DNA of 64,000 nucleotides. Origin: Amorphochlora amoebiformis (Eukaryota; Cercozoa; Chlorarachniophyceae). The translations under genes and the position numbers were made by a program. Positions 52,008 to 64,000 of the stretch are shown piece after piece (positions within the stretch are counted from its first letter, which is position 1; each line of letters begins with the position of its first letter). The stretch covers positions 372,001 to 436,000 of the forward strand of contig BAAHQB010000100.1 in NCBI GenBank assembly GCA_054601695.1, written 5' to 3'. Below the pieces are notes generated by a model that ran no database searches, had not been told where the DNA came from, and saw only the letters and a program-made list of their open reading frames with translations.

Positions 52008-52105
52008 TTAATTCGGTGGGCGACATTTGTGACGTTTAAGACCGCTAAGACTCTTAAAGACTCGATTACAGACATCACATGTAGTAGAAGGCTTGTGTTG
52101 TGGCA
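52008..52105 (-). pseudogene. Remnant of a Zn-finger-bearing (retroelement-type) C-terminus
   Basis: The minus strand encodes TTCDVCNRVFKSLSGLKRHK followed by CRPPN and a stop (TAA at 52008-52010). The pattern is C-x2-C ... H-x-C with F, L, G-L-x-x-H in between. This is the style of C2HC/C2H2 fingers often found at the ends of non-LTR reverse transcriptases. Upstream, the frame runs straight into (AT)n at 52106, so nothing else of the protein survives. It could also be the last exon of an unrecognised zinc-finger gene. Confidence 0.5.
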
Positions 52106-52114
52106 TATATATAT

Positions 52115-52198
<84 letters not shown>

Positions 52199-52211
52199 TT
52201 TTGCAAGACAC

Positions 52212-52500
52212 TATGGCACACGTATGTTGGTGCGTATCTAGCTAGTGTCTAGAGTGCATATATGTTCAAGTACGTATGTTGGCACGTATGTTGGTGCGTA
52301 CGTGTGTGTAGCGTGTATATATGTTCAAGTACGTATGTTGGCACGTATGTTGGTACGTACGCAGCCTATCTTATGGTCAGGTTGGTTGGTACGTATATGA
52401 TATGCAAGTTGGTATACGCAAGTTTGGTACGCATCTAGCGTATGTTGGTACGTATCTAGCGTATGTTGATGCGCATGACGGCCACGGTACGTAATAGTGG
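52212..52500. repeat. Minisatellite of (A/G)CGTATGTTGG-like units
   Basis: Units of about 12 bp (ACGTATGTTGG/C) repeat many times. A longer copy starting TTCAAGTACGTATGTTGGCA occurs at 52264 and again at 52324. Later units degenerate into TACGTATCTAGCGTATGTTG (52452-52471). Confidence 0.85.
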
Positions 52501-53080
52501 TCACAGTGTCTACTAGCAAGAGTATCTATCTACTAGATCTATTGTAAGCTTGTGACTGAGATTTTTATACCAATATATTATTAATCTAGAATATGCACTC
52601 TATAGATACACACACACACACACACACCGCACATGATGTTATATCAGTGAAGGCTATGAGCTACTTAGATGAAAACTAGATATGTAGAACTACTCCATGT
52701 GCCTATTACTAGATTAATGCACCTACTGCGCAGTCCCAGAAGTTCATGCATTCACTGCAGCTTCATGCTCCGTTAGACTAGTGCTAGTTGTGAGGTGCGA
52801 GACTTTGAAAAGCTAGAGGTAACATGTAAGTGAAATAAATCTGTCAACAAATTGCAATAAGCATAGGCTGGCTTGATGATCTAATAATATATTAGTAGTT
52901 TAAGTATTCGATTGCGATCCAGATATATCGATCACCAAGTCGTCTGTCTACTCACTGGTCATTCATAGTACGAATGGGTGTAGTCACTACGGTCCAACTG
53001 TTAAAAAGTCTTCACGGTGTCTTGAAAAGCGGTTGGCTTCCATGAACTTCCCTGAGCATTTTGGTGTACTAAGAGTCTTC

Positions 53081-53315
53081 TCACACTTCTGGCTCGTCGA
53101 TCAACACAGCCGAAGAACCGGGGTCTTTCAGATCCTGAGATACACCGATATAATTGCATACATGCTGTGAGATAGTGTAAAGGCACTTCCGTACCTTTAT
53201 TATTTAGATATCTAAGCATTAATTTTTTTTAACTATATGTGCGTATTCCTCTCTCTCTCTATACATGTATTAAATGTACACATATTTTGGATATATATGT
53301 ACACATGTACATATA

Positions 53316-53360
<45 letters not shown>

Positions 53361-53774
53361 CACTAACATAAAAATACTATTTGTGAAAGTAATAGCACTG
53401 AACAGATTATAACCGAAATTACAAAGTCCGGAAATATGTAGACTAAAAACCCCACCTCTGCAACAGATATTTCCGGCCCTATCTCGGATAAAGGAGGTCC
53501 GTCGTCTTGAAGGGGCTGGTGCAGTTCATCCTGATGATCGTCGTGATCCAAGTCATTTTCCATAGGAGCGTATGGGTTTGAAGCCTTGTAGCGTTTGTAC
53601 ATCCAAACTCCAGCAGCTATGAGAATAACGGCTCCAGCGAGACCCCCTGTTGTTGATAAATACATACATGGTTCCGATGTAATAGATTTACACGCATACA
53701 TAACTATAGACATAGATGCATGGTTTACTTCGGTGTACGTATGATGCACACACACATATACATATTTATATAAC

Positions 53775-53807
<33 letters not shown>

Positions 53808-54142
53808 ATCTAACGAAGATTGTATGTAAAGATATGCCAAAACCATAAATATCTGTTTGAAATATAGCTGTTGCTACCTAGAGTGCCACCAACTATCGCA
53901 CCAACGTTCTTCTTCTTCCCTTCAGCACCACCGCCTATTTTTGCGTATATACATCTAAAATCTTGGTGCATTATATACATATATGAATATATCTACATAC
54001 ACACACAAACACCCACATATATATATATATATGTATATGCATGCATACATATATTATATATATATATATATCAATATATATATATATATATATATAATAT
54101 AATATACCTGTATGTATATATGTAAATGTGTATGTATATATA

Positions 54143-54213
<71 letters not shown>

Positions 54214-54242
54214 CCTGTATGTATATATGTAAATGTATATAT

Positions 54243-54286
<44 letters not shown>

Positions 54287-54333
54287 AATAAAAAATGTGT
54301 TATATATATATATATATATATATATATTTAAAC

Positions 54334-54410
<77 letters not shown>

Positions 54411-55255
54411 TATAAATATATTATATATATAATATATATGTGTGTAAACGACCTCTGGTATAAAAAAGCTTACCGTTTCCGGGCTGTGTTCGGGTTTTGA
54501 TTATTGCTTCTAGGTCCATCGATCTCACTACCATTTGGTCCCAGGCGGTTATTCTACCTCTCGTGTAGTCATACCTGATTACAAAGTATGTATCATATGT
54601 TTAATCAAGATTATATATTTATATATATTTATACATCTATATTTCATATATATATTTATATATATATATATATATATATTGTATATATATATATATATAT
54701 ATATATAAATATATATATATATTGTTGACTCATGAGCAGCAAAGCAACACGAGAGGGAGACCCCATACCCATCACATTTGAAATCTGATGCAATTCCGCA
54801 AGTTCACTATTAGGAGAGACTCATAGTTCTTTAATAGCCCATGGCACACGGGGTCACGGGCGCACGGTATAAGACATTGGACTATCTCCCTCATAGATGA
54901 CATCTTATCTCCAGGAATCTAGTTTTTGAGCTACAAGTTCACGGTTGTTTTCGCAGCAGAACATTGTTTAAACTGAGGTGTGTTTACCGATAGTCACAGG
55001 TATGGGCCGATGTTGTTGCTGACAGTTTATTATATTCAGCCATATTTTCTGTTTTAAGCCGGAACTTCTACCAAATATATATAATATTACATACATACAT
55101 ACATATATATATATATGTATATATATAAATATATATTATATATAAATATATAAATCATGTCTGGTTTATGTCTGGTTTATGTTCTGCATGCGAAAGTACA
55201 TTCAACACACACACACACATATGTGTATGTACACATATATGCATACAAACATATT

Positions 55256-55333
<78 letters not shown>

Positions 55334-55686
55334 CAATATATCAGCATACCCAACGTGCACGATTGCACCATTTCCCTCATAGAAAACCGTCACCCACGAG
55401 AAGAAATCATCCGTCCCTGTCGTTGTATCCGTGTAACCCTTGGTAGTGTACATACTCTTTGCCGTCTCGGGTAGTTTTGACTTGGTGAGTGGAAAGATGT
55501 TTTCGGCGTATGGAAGACTTAAAGGTCCTTCCTCGAATGGAGAGCAATCCTGGATTTCAGAAGCAACAGGATTTAAGCGATTGAGGGTTCGTTTGTACAA
55601 TTATGCATGCACATGTGAACACATCTATGTGTTAAGCTATTTATTTGGCAAACACTTTATTTGACATTCACGAAAACACGTGAACA

Positions 55687-55734
<48 letters not shown>

Positions 55735-55804
55735 CACACACACAACACACACACATATATATATATATATATGTATATACAAGTATATAAAGTATATATA
55801 TATA

Positions 55805-55855
<51 letters not shown>

Positions 55856-56211
55856 AGAACGACCATTTACATAGCACGAGCGTACGCAGCTCGAAGAGTA
55901 GATATCGATAGCGTATTAAAACATAGTCATAGCTGTACTAGGGATCGCTAGAGATCCCAGAGACTATTGGAGATTGGAGTAGCCGGTACTACCCGGCACT
56001 AACGGGGACTACCCGGTACTACCCGGAACACCCTGAACTAGGGCCTGGAGGCACCCAAGAAGGTTCGATTAGGTTCCGAGAGAAAGGAAGAGAACTTCAA
56101 CCAGCCATAGCCTTCATAGCTCAAGTTACCCAGTAACAATCGGACTAATCAGTGACACGTGTACTGGCTACACCGCCGCTATAACAATATGCAGATGCAT
56201 ATACATATACC

Positions 56212-56243
<32 letters not shown>

Positions 56244-56792
56244 TGTATATATTTATATATATATTTATATACATAAGCCACCTGCCAAGACTCGTCGTCA
56301 GCCATACAATAATGCTCCTGCCCAGCAGGAGATGTGCCTGCAAGATACGGTTGTTCTGCCATGGAAGAATTCATCGAGTACCCAAACATGTTCAAGAAGT
56401 CGATATGTTCATCAGAATTGTCTCCAAACAGAACAAGTGTCTTGCCCCGGCGTGTCCATTCGATGATAGTGTCAAAATCCTCACTTCCGAAGTCCGGTTC
56501 AAAGACCTGTGTGTGGCATTGAGACAAGAATACAGGATATAGAATGCGTACGAGGGAGGGAGAGAGAGACAGCGAAATGAGAGAGGTAGAAAATCTGATA
56601 GTATATGTATCATGCATGTAAATTAGTGTACCACACGCACAAGAGAGATATAGTAAGCGGTAAATCGTGGTGAGAGTTGAAATGTGTAGGTTGAGGTTAC
56701 CAAGGGAGGAATGAGCAACATATCGAGGTCTTCGAGGCCTCTTATTGCAATAAAGCCTTTATTGACAGAATTGAGATCCACAGTGTGCGCCT

Positions 56793-56844
<52 letters not shown>

Positions 56845-56986
56845 ATAGGGATAGAGAGGGGAGAAACCGAGGAAGTAAGAATCTTACAATATTCTTACAA
56901 ATTCATCACATAAAAATGCACAAATAATTTTTATACAAACACGTATATTTAAGTATATATATATACTATATTTATATATATATATA

Positions 56987-57039
<53 letters not shown>

Positions 57040-57165
57040 AGGTGATAGAAGACATGTATACAGAATATAATGTACTTGTGACCTATAAAGGATATTTATG
57101 TACTTATATACGAATAAATTGATATTTCTATATCTGTATACATGCATGTATATATATATATATAT

Positions 57166-57205
<40 letters not shown>

Positions 57206-57217
57206 TACTATATACAT

Positions 57218-57257
<40 letters not shown>

Positions 57258-57567
57258 TGCGTAACAGAGGAAGGATATATAGTGTAAGGGGGGTGATGAT
57301 ACAGAAGACAGCGAATGCAGAAGAAAATAGAGGCAATTATACAACAGAGGAAAGGTTAAGAACAACTGACCCCGTTGGCCTCCACAATGCTCTTGATGGC
57401 TAGCTGTTGGATTAGATAGATGTTTCAGCACCCATAACATGATACTAAAAAAGCCTCCTCAACTCTGTTCCATGGACATGAACCATATATATATGTATAT
57501 TTATATGCATACATTACATATATTTGTTATATGTATTAATAAATTTACAAAATATGTACAATTATAA

Positions 57568-57603
<36 letters not shown>

Positions 57604-57626
57604 TCATATATATATATATATACATA

Positions 57627-57657
<31 letters not shown>

Positions 57658-58046
57658 CATGCACATATGATATTATCCACATATTTAGACAAGTACATAC
57701 AAACGTAAAGACATGAAAACACAAACATACATCCAAGTTCATGCATGAGAAATTGTTAACTCTATCTACCTCAGAGCCGGAAACTGATAGGTACTTGGGA
57801 TCAGTGAGGACCCCAGCGTGAAGATTCCCGCTTGTCGTAGTAGGGCTTTGAGTCAGAACGTTGGTAGACGGAGAGAAGGTTAGCCCAGAATCCAGATCCG
57901 CAACCATGGAAATCTATTTCGTCCATGTAAGCTTATCAGAAATTTGGATTATATATATATAATCATTTGTCGGGAAAAAATGTGGATTATCCTATGTGGG
58001 AAAAAATTTGTCTGTATGTATCAAAACACTTATGTTTATTTGTATG

Positions 58047-58090
<44 letters not shown>

Positions 58091-58562
58091 CAAGGTCAAG
58101 AATAGTATACCGAGGTTGTCACGACATTGTCCCATCCAGCTGGATTACGAATATTATTGAATTAGAACAGAAGGGTAAGTTAATTAGTTCGAGACATGGA
58201 ACTGTCAGAGAAGTCGAATTTGGTTTAGCATGCGATTAGAGGATGCTGGGGAGTGAAAATGTCGAAGTTTGAGGGTAGATGGGTAGTCGAGACGAAGGTA
58301 AGGGTTTGATTGACCTTCTCTTCCTGATCTGTAGTCATATCCAATGAAGACGACTAGACCCTGGGTTTGAGAATATACGTATTGTAATGCATGTATTAGT
58401 TTACGTTTTGTTCGTGTACTTACATGCATACATCAATTGTATTCGCTCCTTGTTCTGTTCCTATTTCTCTCTCTCTCCCTCTACATACACCACGTAGATA
58501 TAACAATTTTTATATACAATATACCTTTATATATATGTACCACATATACTTAATATTTACAC

Positions 58563-58655
<93 letters not shown>

Positions 58656-58923
58656 CATGTAATATATTACACATACATCCATCGAAATACATATGCATAT
58701 TTAATATATATATATATATATAATATATATATAATATATATATATTGTTAGTGTTCCGATTTTCAGAGGAATATAGCCTTAGCTAGGCAGAACTCTGCTG
58801 TGAAAACAAATTGCAAATTTGTTGCAATCAAATGAACTAGAATCCTTTTGTGTCGTACGCTGGTATGGTGGTCCCACTGGCGTCCAGCTAACAGTCCATT
58901 ACTCACCTCTAATATTTCCAACA

Positions 58924-58966
<43 letters not shown>

Positions 58967-59203
58967 CTCCAGAGTTTGGTAGAAGTCGTTTGAATTATGA
59001 CTGACTTTGCTTTAAGACAAATGTGCAGCGTGACATGGTCACGTGACATGGTCATACCGGGTCACGTGTCGTTAAAAACTGGTTCGTTACTGAGAAATTT
59101 TTAGAAGACTCAGGATCTATATATTTCTAGTCGGACTACAGTCTCAACTGTAAAAATTCAAGTAGCTGTAGCTAACTATCCATAGTAATATATATATATA
59201 TAT

Positions 59204-59235
<32 letters not shown>

Positions 59236-59647
59236 ATATATATTATATATATATGTATATATAAATATGTATATATATATTACATATGAATATATAAAAT
59301 ACATAAAATATATATTCACGCTTACATATATGTGTATCTGCATATATTATTATATCGAGTTACCTTGCCCTGCGTAAAAACTGTAACAACAGATTCTTGT
59401 CCTGCAGTTTCGCTGCTATTCATTTCGTAAATTCGAAGCGACTCCTTGACACCACCAGTTATAGGGTCCAAGTATGACAGCCTCGAGTCTTTTTTGGAAA
59501 GGGATTTGGGACCTAAGGGTAGTAGAATCTTTTGTGTAGATCTATGGAACGTTTGCGCTTACGTGTAGCGTATATATATAAATATAAATTAATCAATACA
59601 ATTTATACTTATTATATTTATATATATATATATATATGTAAACATAA

Positions 59648-59716
<69 letters not shown>

Positions 59717-60087
59717 ATATATATTGTTAACGTATCAATGCCTTGGGGGCAGCGGAATACTGCAAGCCACCCTGTTGTACTTCATTGCACCATTTGGAAA
59801 GAGATAACTTAGTCATGGGGGTACCCACTTGCGCAGCACAAGAGTTGCGGTGTACAAGTGTCGCTACTAACTGACATTAACCGGTACTATCCGGCATTTC
59901 CGGGGATTCACTAAAACACGATCTCCAGCGATCTCCAGTGGGTCTCCGTGGATCGAGGGCTATTCTACTCGATTCCTGGCGTTGTGCCAACAATATATAT
60001 TCATATATATATGTATATATCTCTATATATAATATATATGTATATATATATATACATATTTACATGTATATATATATATATATGTAA

Positions 60088-60161
<74 letters not shown>

Positions 60162-60747
60162 GTATGATGAAAAACTGAGACCTGACAAGTAGCGAAAGAT
60201 TCCCTTCATGTGGCGATGAGATGATATAGATAATTCGCTGAGCTTAGCCTCTCCCTTGGCCGTCATGTACCCGAAAAGGGAGTAGTCTGAGAAAGCATTG
60301 ATTCCGAGGTAAAGAAGCGGAGTGACGAAGTAACTGTTGCGGTCTCCGAATACGATTGCTACACGACCTCCTTGGATCCATTCTCTCAATCTGACGGACA
60401 CAAAGCACATCACAGATTGCCAGTGTGTATGGATTGGGGACAATGACAACACGAATTGAGATATACTCGTTTCCATCTAGCTCACCTTGTAAAGTCGTAA
60501 TGATCGGGAAGACGGTGGCCATCAGTGGGCGGAACTATGAAAACATCACAACTGCCCAGCTCAGAGACAATCTCGTCAGGGACACTTGTCCTGTTGGCAT
60601 ATTAATCGTTAGTAGAGTCACTGAGATTGAGAACTGTTGAGAGAAATGCAGAGAAGAATTATGTGGGCATATATTTATATTCATAAACGATGTACATGTA
60701 TTCGTGTATATAGTTACATATATATATACATGTAGTATATAAATATG

Positions 60748-60835
<88 letters not shown>

Positions 60836-61437
60836 CACCTGATCATTTGGACTTCAGCACTGTCTCGTGCGACCTCAGAAATCGATTCGGTTGACTCGCT
60901 AGTAGTAATGTACACCAAATCAGGTCTAGGTCTGATTCTAATTTTGAAGAAGACAGATTATACAGGCAAGATTTCACACATACTGACCTGGCAGCGGTAA
61001 CAAACATCCCGTCAGCTAAAATTCCCACTCTATGTGCCCTGGCGATATGCACCGTCGGACTGGGCGAAGGCCAAGCAACGGGTCCTTTAACAATATCCGC
61101 CACAGAACGGATAGCAGACTGGATATGAAAATTACATACATGTTTTTTCAAGTAATATGATTTTTAAGAGTATGTGTATGATTGTACAAAATTTTATGCT
61201 CGCAGGATCTTAGACTTCCGACTATGAAACTAACTAATTGTCACACCTTGAAAACACTATCCCACCCATACGCTTTGTCCGAATTCCAATCGTAGCCGAA
61301 GTAGATGACGCTCCCTGCTCCCTCGTTGATTAAGGTCACCCACGTTTGAGTGCCCGCATGGTAAAGAGACTTGGCTTGGATCGGCTTGTTTAGGTTGACA
61401 AAGCTTAGTAAACAAATGAAAACCCAGGCAAAATTAA

Positions 61438-61478
<41 letters not shown>

Positions 61479-62046
61479 TTACTGTACATTTGTACGTCTG
61501 TTACATTTTTTACATATTTTGGGGATAAAATACACCATATGAACATTTCATCGGTCTCACCAGCGAAGCCGTCGTGATCGTGAACACGTTAGTCCAAGTT
61601 TTCAATCGGGGCGCTCCGCTCCTAAATCGGGTACCCGCAGATTCTACGGTATCGAGATGCGCTCCGGGAGAGCTGTCATAGGTCAAATGACCACCTGCTG
61701 CCATAGAGTATTCGAATACACTGTTTAGGAAGCTAATAGAGTTTGATGAGGGATCTCCGACTGTGATTAGGACGTTGCCTTCCCGAACCTGAGGACTAGT
61801 TTGAGTATCATCATGGTGGAAAACTGATTGACGTTATGCTTTACCCAATGTCTGAGGCCGTCTTTTTGAGACGGATTGATTTTAATCGATGCTTTGGTTT
61901 GTTCGGGGATGACAAATACGTTCGAGTCTGAGACTTTTGTTGATATGCAATGATTACAATATATAAAATACACTAAATAGTAATATTGATAACAATGACT
62001 ATAATCTTACGCCAAATAGCACATCCACATAATATATATACACGTA

Positions 62047-62084
<38 letters not shown>

Positions 62085-62114
62085 CTAAATAGAATATATA
62101 GAAAACGCGAATAA

Positions 62115-62160
<46 letters not shown>

Positions 62161-62197
62161 GCACACGTATATGAATATACACACACATATATATATA

Positions 62198-62270
<73 letters not shown>

Positions 62271-62291
62271 TAATATATAGATCTACATATA

Positions 62292-62335
<44 letters not shown>

Positions 62336-62457
62336 AATATATATATGTGTAAATTTATATATTTACATATATATATATATATATATGTATATTGTATATT
62401 TATATATTTACATATATATACATATGTGTGTGTATATTTATATATTTACATACTTAC

Positions 62458-62508
<51 letters not shown>

Positions 62509-62763
62509 TATATTGCTACAGCATGTAGAGCTAGCCCGGAACCTATAGATAGTTAACTACGCGGCGGCTGCCTAGACTACCGTTAGTTCCTTATACAAGG
62601 TAGCACAATAGCTAGAACCCAGATAATTCTCGGAACCAATACGGTTCCGGAGGAAGTATGGAAGCAAGTATCCGACTATCGCACAAAAGTTGTCATAATC
62701 ATTCGTAATAATCCAAACGGACTTTAATCGAACTCTGGACTACCGTCTACTATGCCACTGCAC

Positions 62764-62806
<43 letters not shown>

Positions 62807-63546
62807 TTATATTTTTTACGTATATCAGTAAATATATGTGCCAAATATACGTATATATTATATTATATTATATACATATATGTATATATATGATATAAAT
62901 GTAATATATACATATATAATATATTGTATAATATAGACAAGTGTGAAGTTGATATGATGAGGTCTGTATATTTTGAAGTAGACACACACACACATATATA
63001 CATATATATATATGTATATATACATATATATATATACATATATATATTATATACAAATATTTTATATGTTGGTATTCATCCGTATCTAACGCTGCTACCT
63101 TTTAGAAACTCCGGAATTGATTTCATGGAGCGTATTATCTTCCGGGTAGCAGTCTTAGATACTAGTCGTGTAACCTTAAGAACTGTGCGAAAATTATTAT
63201 CAATCTTGTCATTTTGACTCCAAAAGGTCGAATTTCTCAAAATCTTTCTCTTACAATCTATTTCTATTCAATTCAGACAAAAAGAAAATTATAATTAGGT
63301 ATTATCGATATCAAGATGATGGAAAAAAGGATTTCAGGTTAAACATTTAGAGGGTTGTTCTCTCTATAAATTCTATCTCCTTCAATAGATTTCTCACAAT
63401 TCTCTCCATACCTCCACGGGCACCATTAAGGATATAGGCATTGTCAGCAAGAATTGCGGCCTTGATCATGGACTTAGAAACTGGGGCATACGTCGGGCCC
63501 GAGTACACGGAGGGCCGAGGAGTAGGTCCGGGGGTGGGCAACGGGC
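53081..63546 (-). CDS. Type I membrane protein with three copies of an unfamiliar ectodomain (5' end not found)
   Basis: Transcript-order exons are all in phase: 63412-63546, 61845-61933, 61561-61788, 61247-61384, 60988-61118, 60839-60925, 60486-60590, 60182-60390, 59364-59512, 58315-58360, 58111-58139, 57770-57913, 57371-57403, 56701-56790, 56282-56506, 55350-55549, 54474-54574, 53878-53934, 53456-53646, 53081-53134 (TGA); about 760 residues. A Pro-rich linker ([15 protein letters not shown]) opens it. Three units follow. Each begins [AV][AG][IV]L[AT]D ([27 protein letters not shown]). Each has a middle of W-[VIT]-[RQ]-x-G-[NGK]-x-[LVT]-[LA]-[IV]-x-[FV]-GD (for example [13 protein letters not shown]). 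Each ends in a GYD motif ([30 protein letters not shown]) then GW/AWD. Then come GGGAEGKKK, a helix ([26 protein letters not shown]), basic residues and an acidic tail. The alternating strand/helix pattern suggests a Rossmann- or ThuA-like fold (inference). I know no named family for it. Confidence 0.75.
54104..54245. repeat. Direct repeat flanking (AT)n
   Basis: AATATACCTGTATGTATATA and the following TGTAAATGT occur at 54100-54129 and at 54208-54237, with about 80 bp of AT-rich sequence between them, in the intron 53935-54473. Confidence 0.85.
54735..54850. repeat. Dispersed repeat R2, copy 2 (inverted relative to 35520-35640)
   Basis: It lies in the intron 54575-55349. It starts at the end of an (AT)n run with TTGTTGACTCATGAGCAGCA and contains ATCACATTTGAAATCTG, the reverse complement of the word at 35609-35625. 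Confidence 0.75.
55880..56180. repeat. Dispersed repeat R1, copy 2
   Basis: GCAGCTCGAAGAGTAGATAT, GCTAGAGATCCCAGAGA and tandem ACTACCCGG words (55984-56033) parallel the copy at 38255-38485. It ends GCCGCTATAACAATATG before AT-rich sequence. It is in the intron 55550-56281 of the triple-repeat membrane protein. Confidence 0.8.
59735..59998. repeat. Dispersed repeat R1, copy 3, inverted
   Basis: ACCGGTACTATCCGGCATTT and CGATCTCCAGCGATCTCCAG match copies 1 and 2 in reverse complement. One edge reads ATTGTTAACG out of (AT)n and the other GCCAACAATATAT into (AT)n. It lies in the intron 59513-60181. Confidence 0.75.
60748..60832. repeat. (AT)n microsatellite ending close to an exon
   Basis: About 80 bp of pure AT ends about 7 bp from the donor side of the minus-strand exon 60839-60925. 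Many other introns show the same closeness of AT runs to exon edges (for example 50051-50118 beside exon 50127, and 8282-8396 in other introns). Confidence 0.9.
61934..63411 (-). other. Long intron of the triple-repeat membrane protein
   Basis: It holds (AT)n (62040-62515), a 250-bp balanced-composition insert (62520-62768) bounded by AT tracts on both sides, more (AT)n, and a 280-bp AT-poor piece (63070-63350). A minus-strand open stretch in that piece ([18 protein letters not shown]) does not join the chain in phase. Confidence 0.5.
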
Positions 63547-64000
63547 CTGAGGAGAAATATTTCAAAATCAACGGAGGGCATGTCCACTGGAGACTGCGTC
63601 TCGTTGCGCGGCCTACAGGATCTATGCAGATCTTGGTTAAGAAGCTGACGGCAAGACTATCACTCTTAACGTCGACTCCTCGAATACGATCTACGATCAA
63701 CACCGTCAAAGCATGGATACTGCTCATGTACAAGCTTATATGCGCTTTGAAGCCGTAGTGATACATACACGAACACGACGGTTTGATGGCATCCGTAAAG
63801 TGGAAATGCGGTTTTTTAGGGGAAAGTGGTGAGATCCTGGTTTTCCCTTGTGTAAAATATGCATATGATGTGTATGTGCAATGAGAGCATGTGCCATGAA
63901 AACAGACCGTTTTAGCATGAATATGAAGATTTAACGGGCCTTGGAGAGAAGATGAAGTGGAAAATAAGTACTGATTTCGTATACAATATGCGTGCAAGGT
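63547..64000. other. Upstream sequence of the triple-repeat gene at the window edge
   Basis: The minus-strand frame stays open from 63546 to about 63997, so the first recognised exon could extend upward instead of starting at the acceptor at 63547. The predicted residues (for example KICIDPVGRATRRSLQW) show no domain. There is no microsatellite here. Confidence 0.35.

Larger units (their letters stand above)
51322..53080. other. Convergent intergenic region between the filamin-like gene and the triple-repeat membrane protein
   Basis: It holds, in order: a CTAG-dense stretch (51435-51905); a retroelement-like zinc-finger remnant (52008-52105) against (AT)n (52106-52195); a minisatellite (52212-52500); and more CTAG-rich single-copy DNA (52500-52990). 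No other coding frame is supported. Confidence 0.6.

Noticed and set aside
63090-63145. A minus-strand candidate exon ([18 protein letters not shown])
   Set aside because: Its phases do not fit between 63412 and 61933, which already join to each other in phase.

Overview
The window is nuclear DNA of an intron-rich eukaryote that I cannot name. Almost every gene is cut into exons of about 20-240 bp. These sit as islands in introns filled with (AT)n microsatellite, with smaller amounts of TTAGGG-type repeat, CT/GA tracts and dispersed repeats. The short open frames of alternating Tyr and Ile are translations of (AT)n and are not genes. I built gene models by hand from GT-AG splice sites, requiring the reading phase to match across each junction. 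Vertebrate-type TTAGGG repeats, a P2X-like channel, a filamin-type actin binder and a seven-helix membrane protein suggest a protist or early-branching lineage rather than a plant. That is inference.

Layout. 1-11409 (+): a large surface protein with a Pro/Thr repeat ectodomain, a SEA-like module, one membrane helix and a cytoplasmic WW domain. 11703-18269 (-): a polytopic, receptor-like membrane protein of about seven helices with a Ser/Thr/Arg-rich tail. 19931-24135 (+): weak exons that may be the 5' part of the next gene. 24772-31077 (+): a P2X-like ATP-gated channel. 32318-39330 (+): a basic protein with an Arg/Gly/Ser-rich C-terminus, which may even be the tail of the P2X gene. 40098-42996 (-): a coiled-coil protein that probably runs into an RRM-like domain. 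43362-51321 (+): CH-CH, one filamin repeat, and a C-terminal SH3BGR/glutaredoxin-like domain, an architecture I do not know. 53081-63546 (-): a type I membrane protein with three copies of an unfamiliar ~200-300-residue ectodomain.

The gene pairs alternate: convergent at 11.4-11.7 kb, 39.3-40.1 kb and 51.3-53.1 kb, and divergent at 18.3-19.9 kb and about 43.0-43.4 kb. All three convergent gaps are rich in the palindrome CTAG, and two of them are nearly free of long AT tracts. The telomere-like blocks lie in introns. Several dispersed repeats end in a TTAACAATATAT-like sequence that runs straight into (AT)n, which may be how the microsatellites were seeded.

Functionally this is a membrane and signalling neighbourhood (two large surface proteins, a receptor-like protein, an ion channel and an actin crosslinker). 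No operon-like logic is expected, and joint function is not shown by the sequence.
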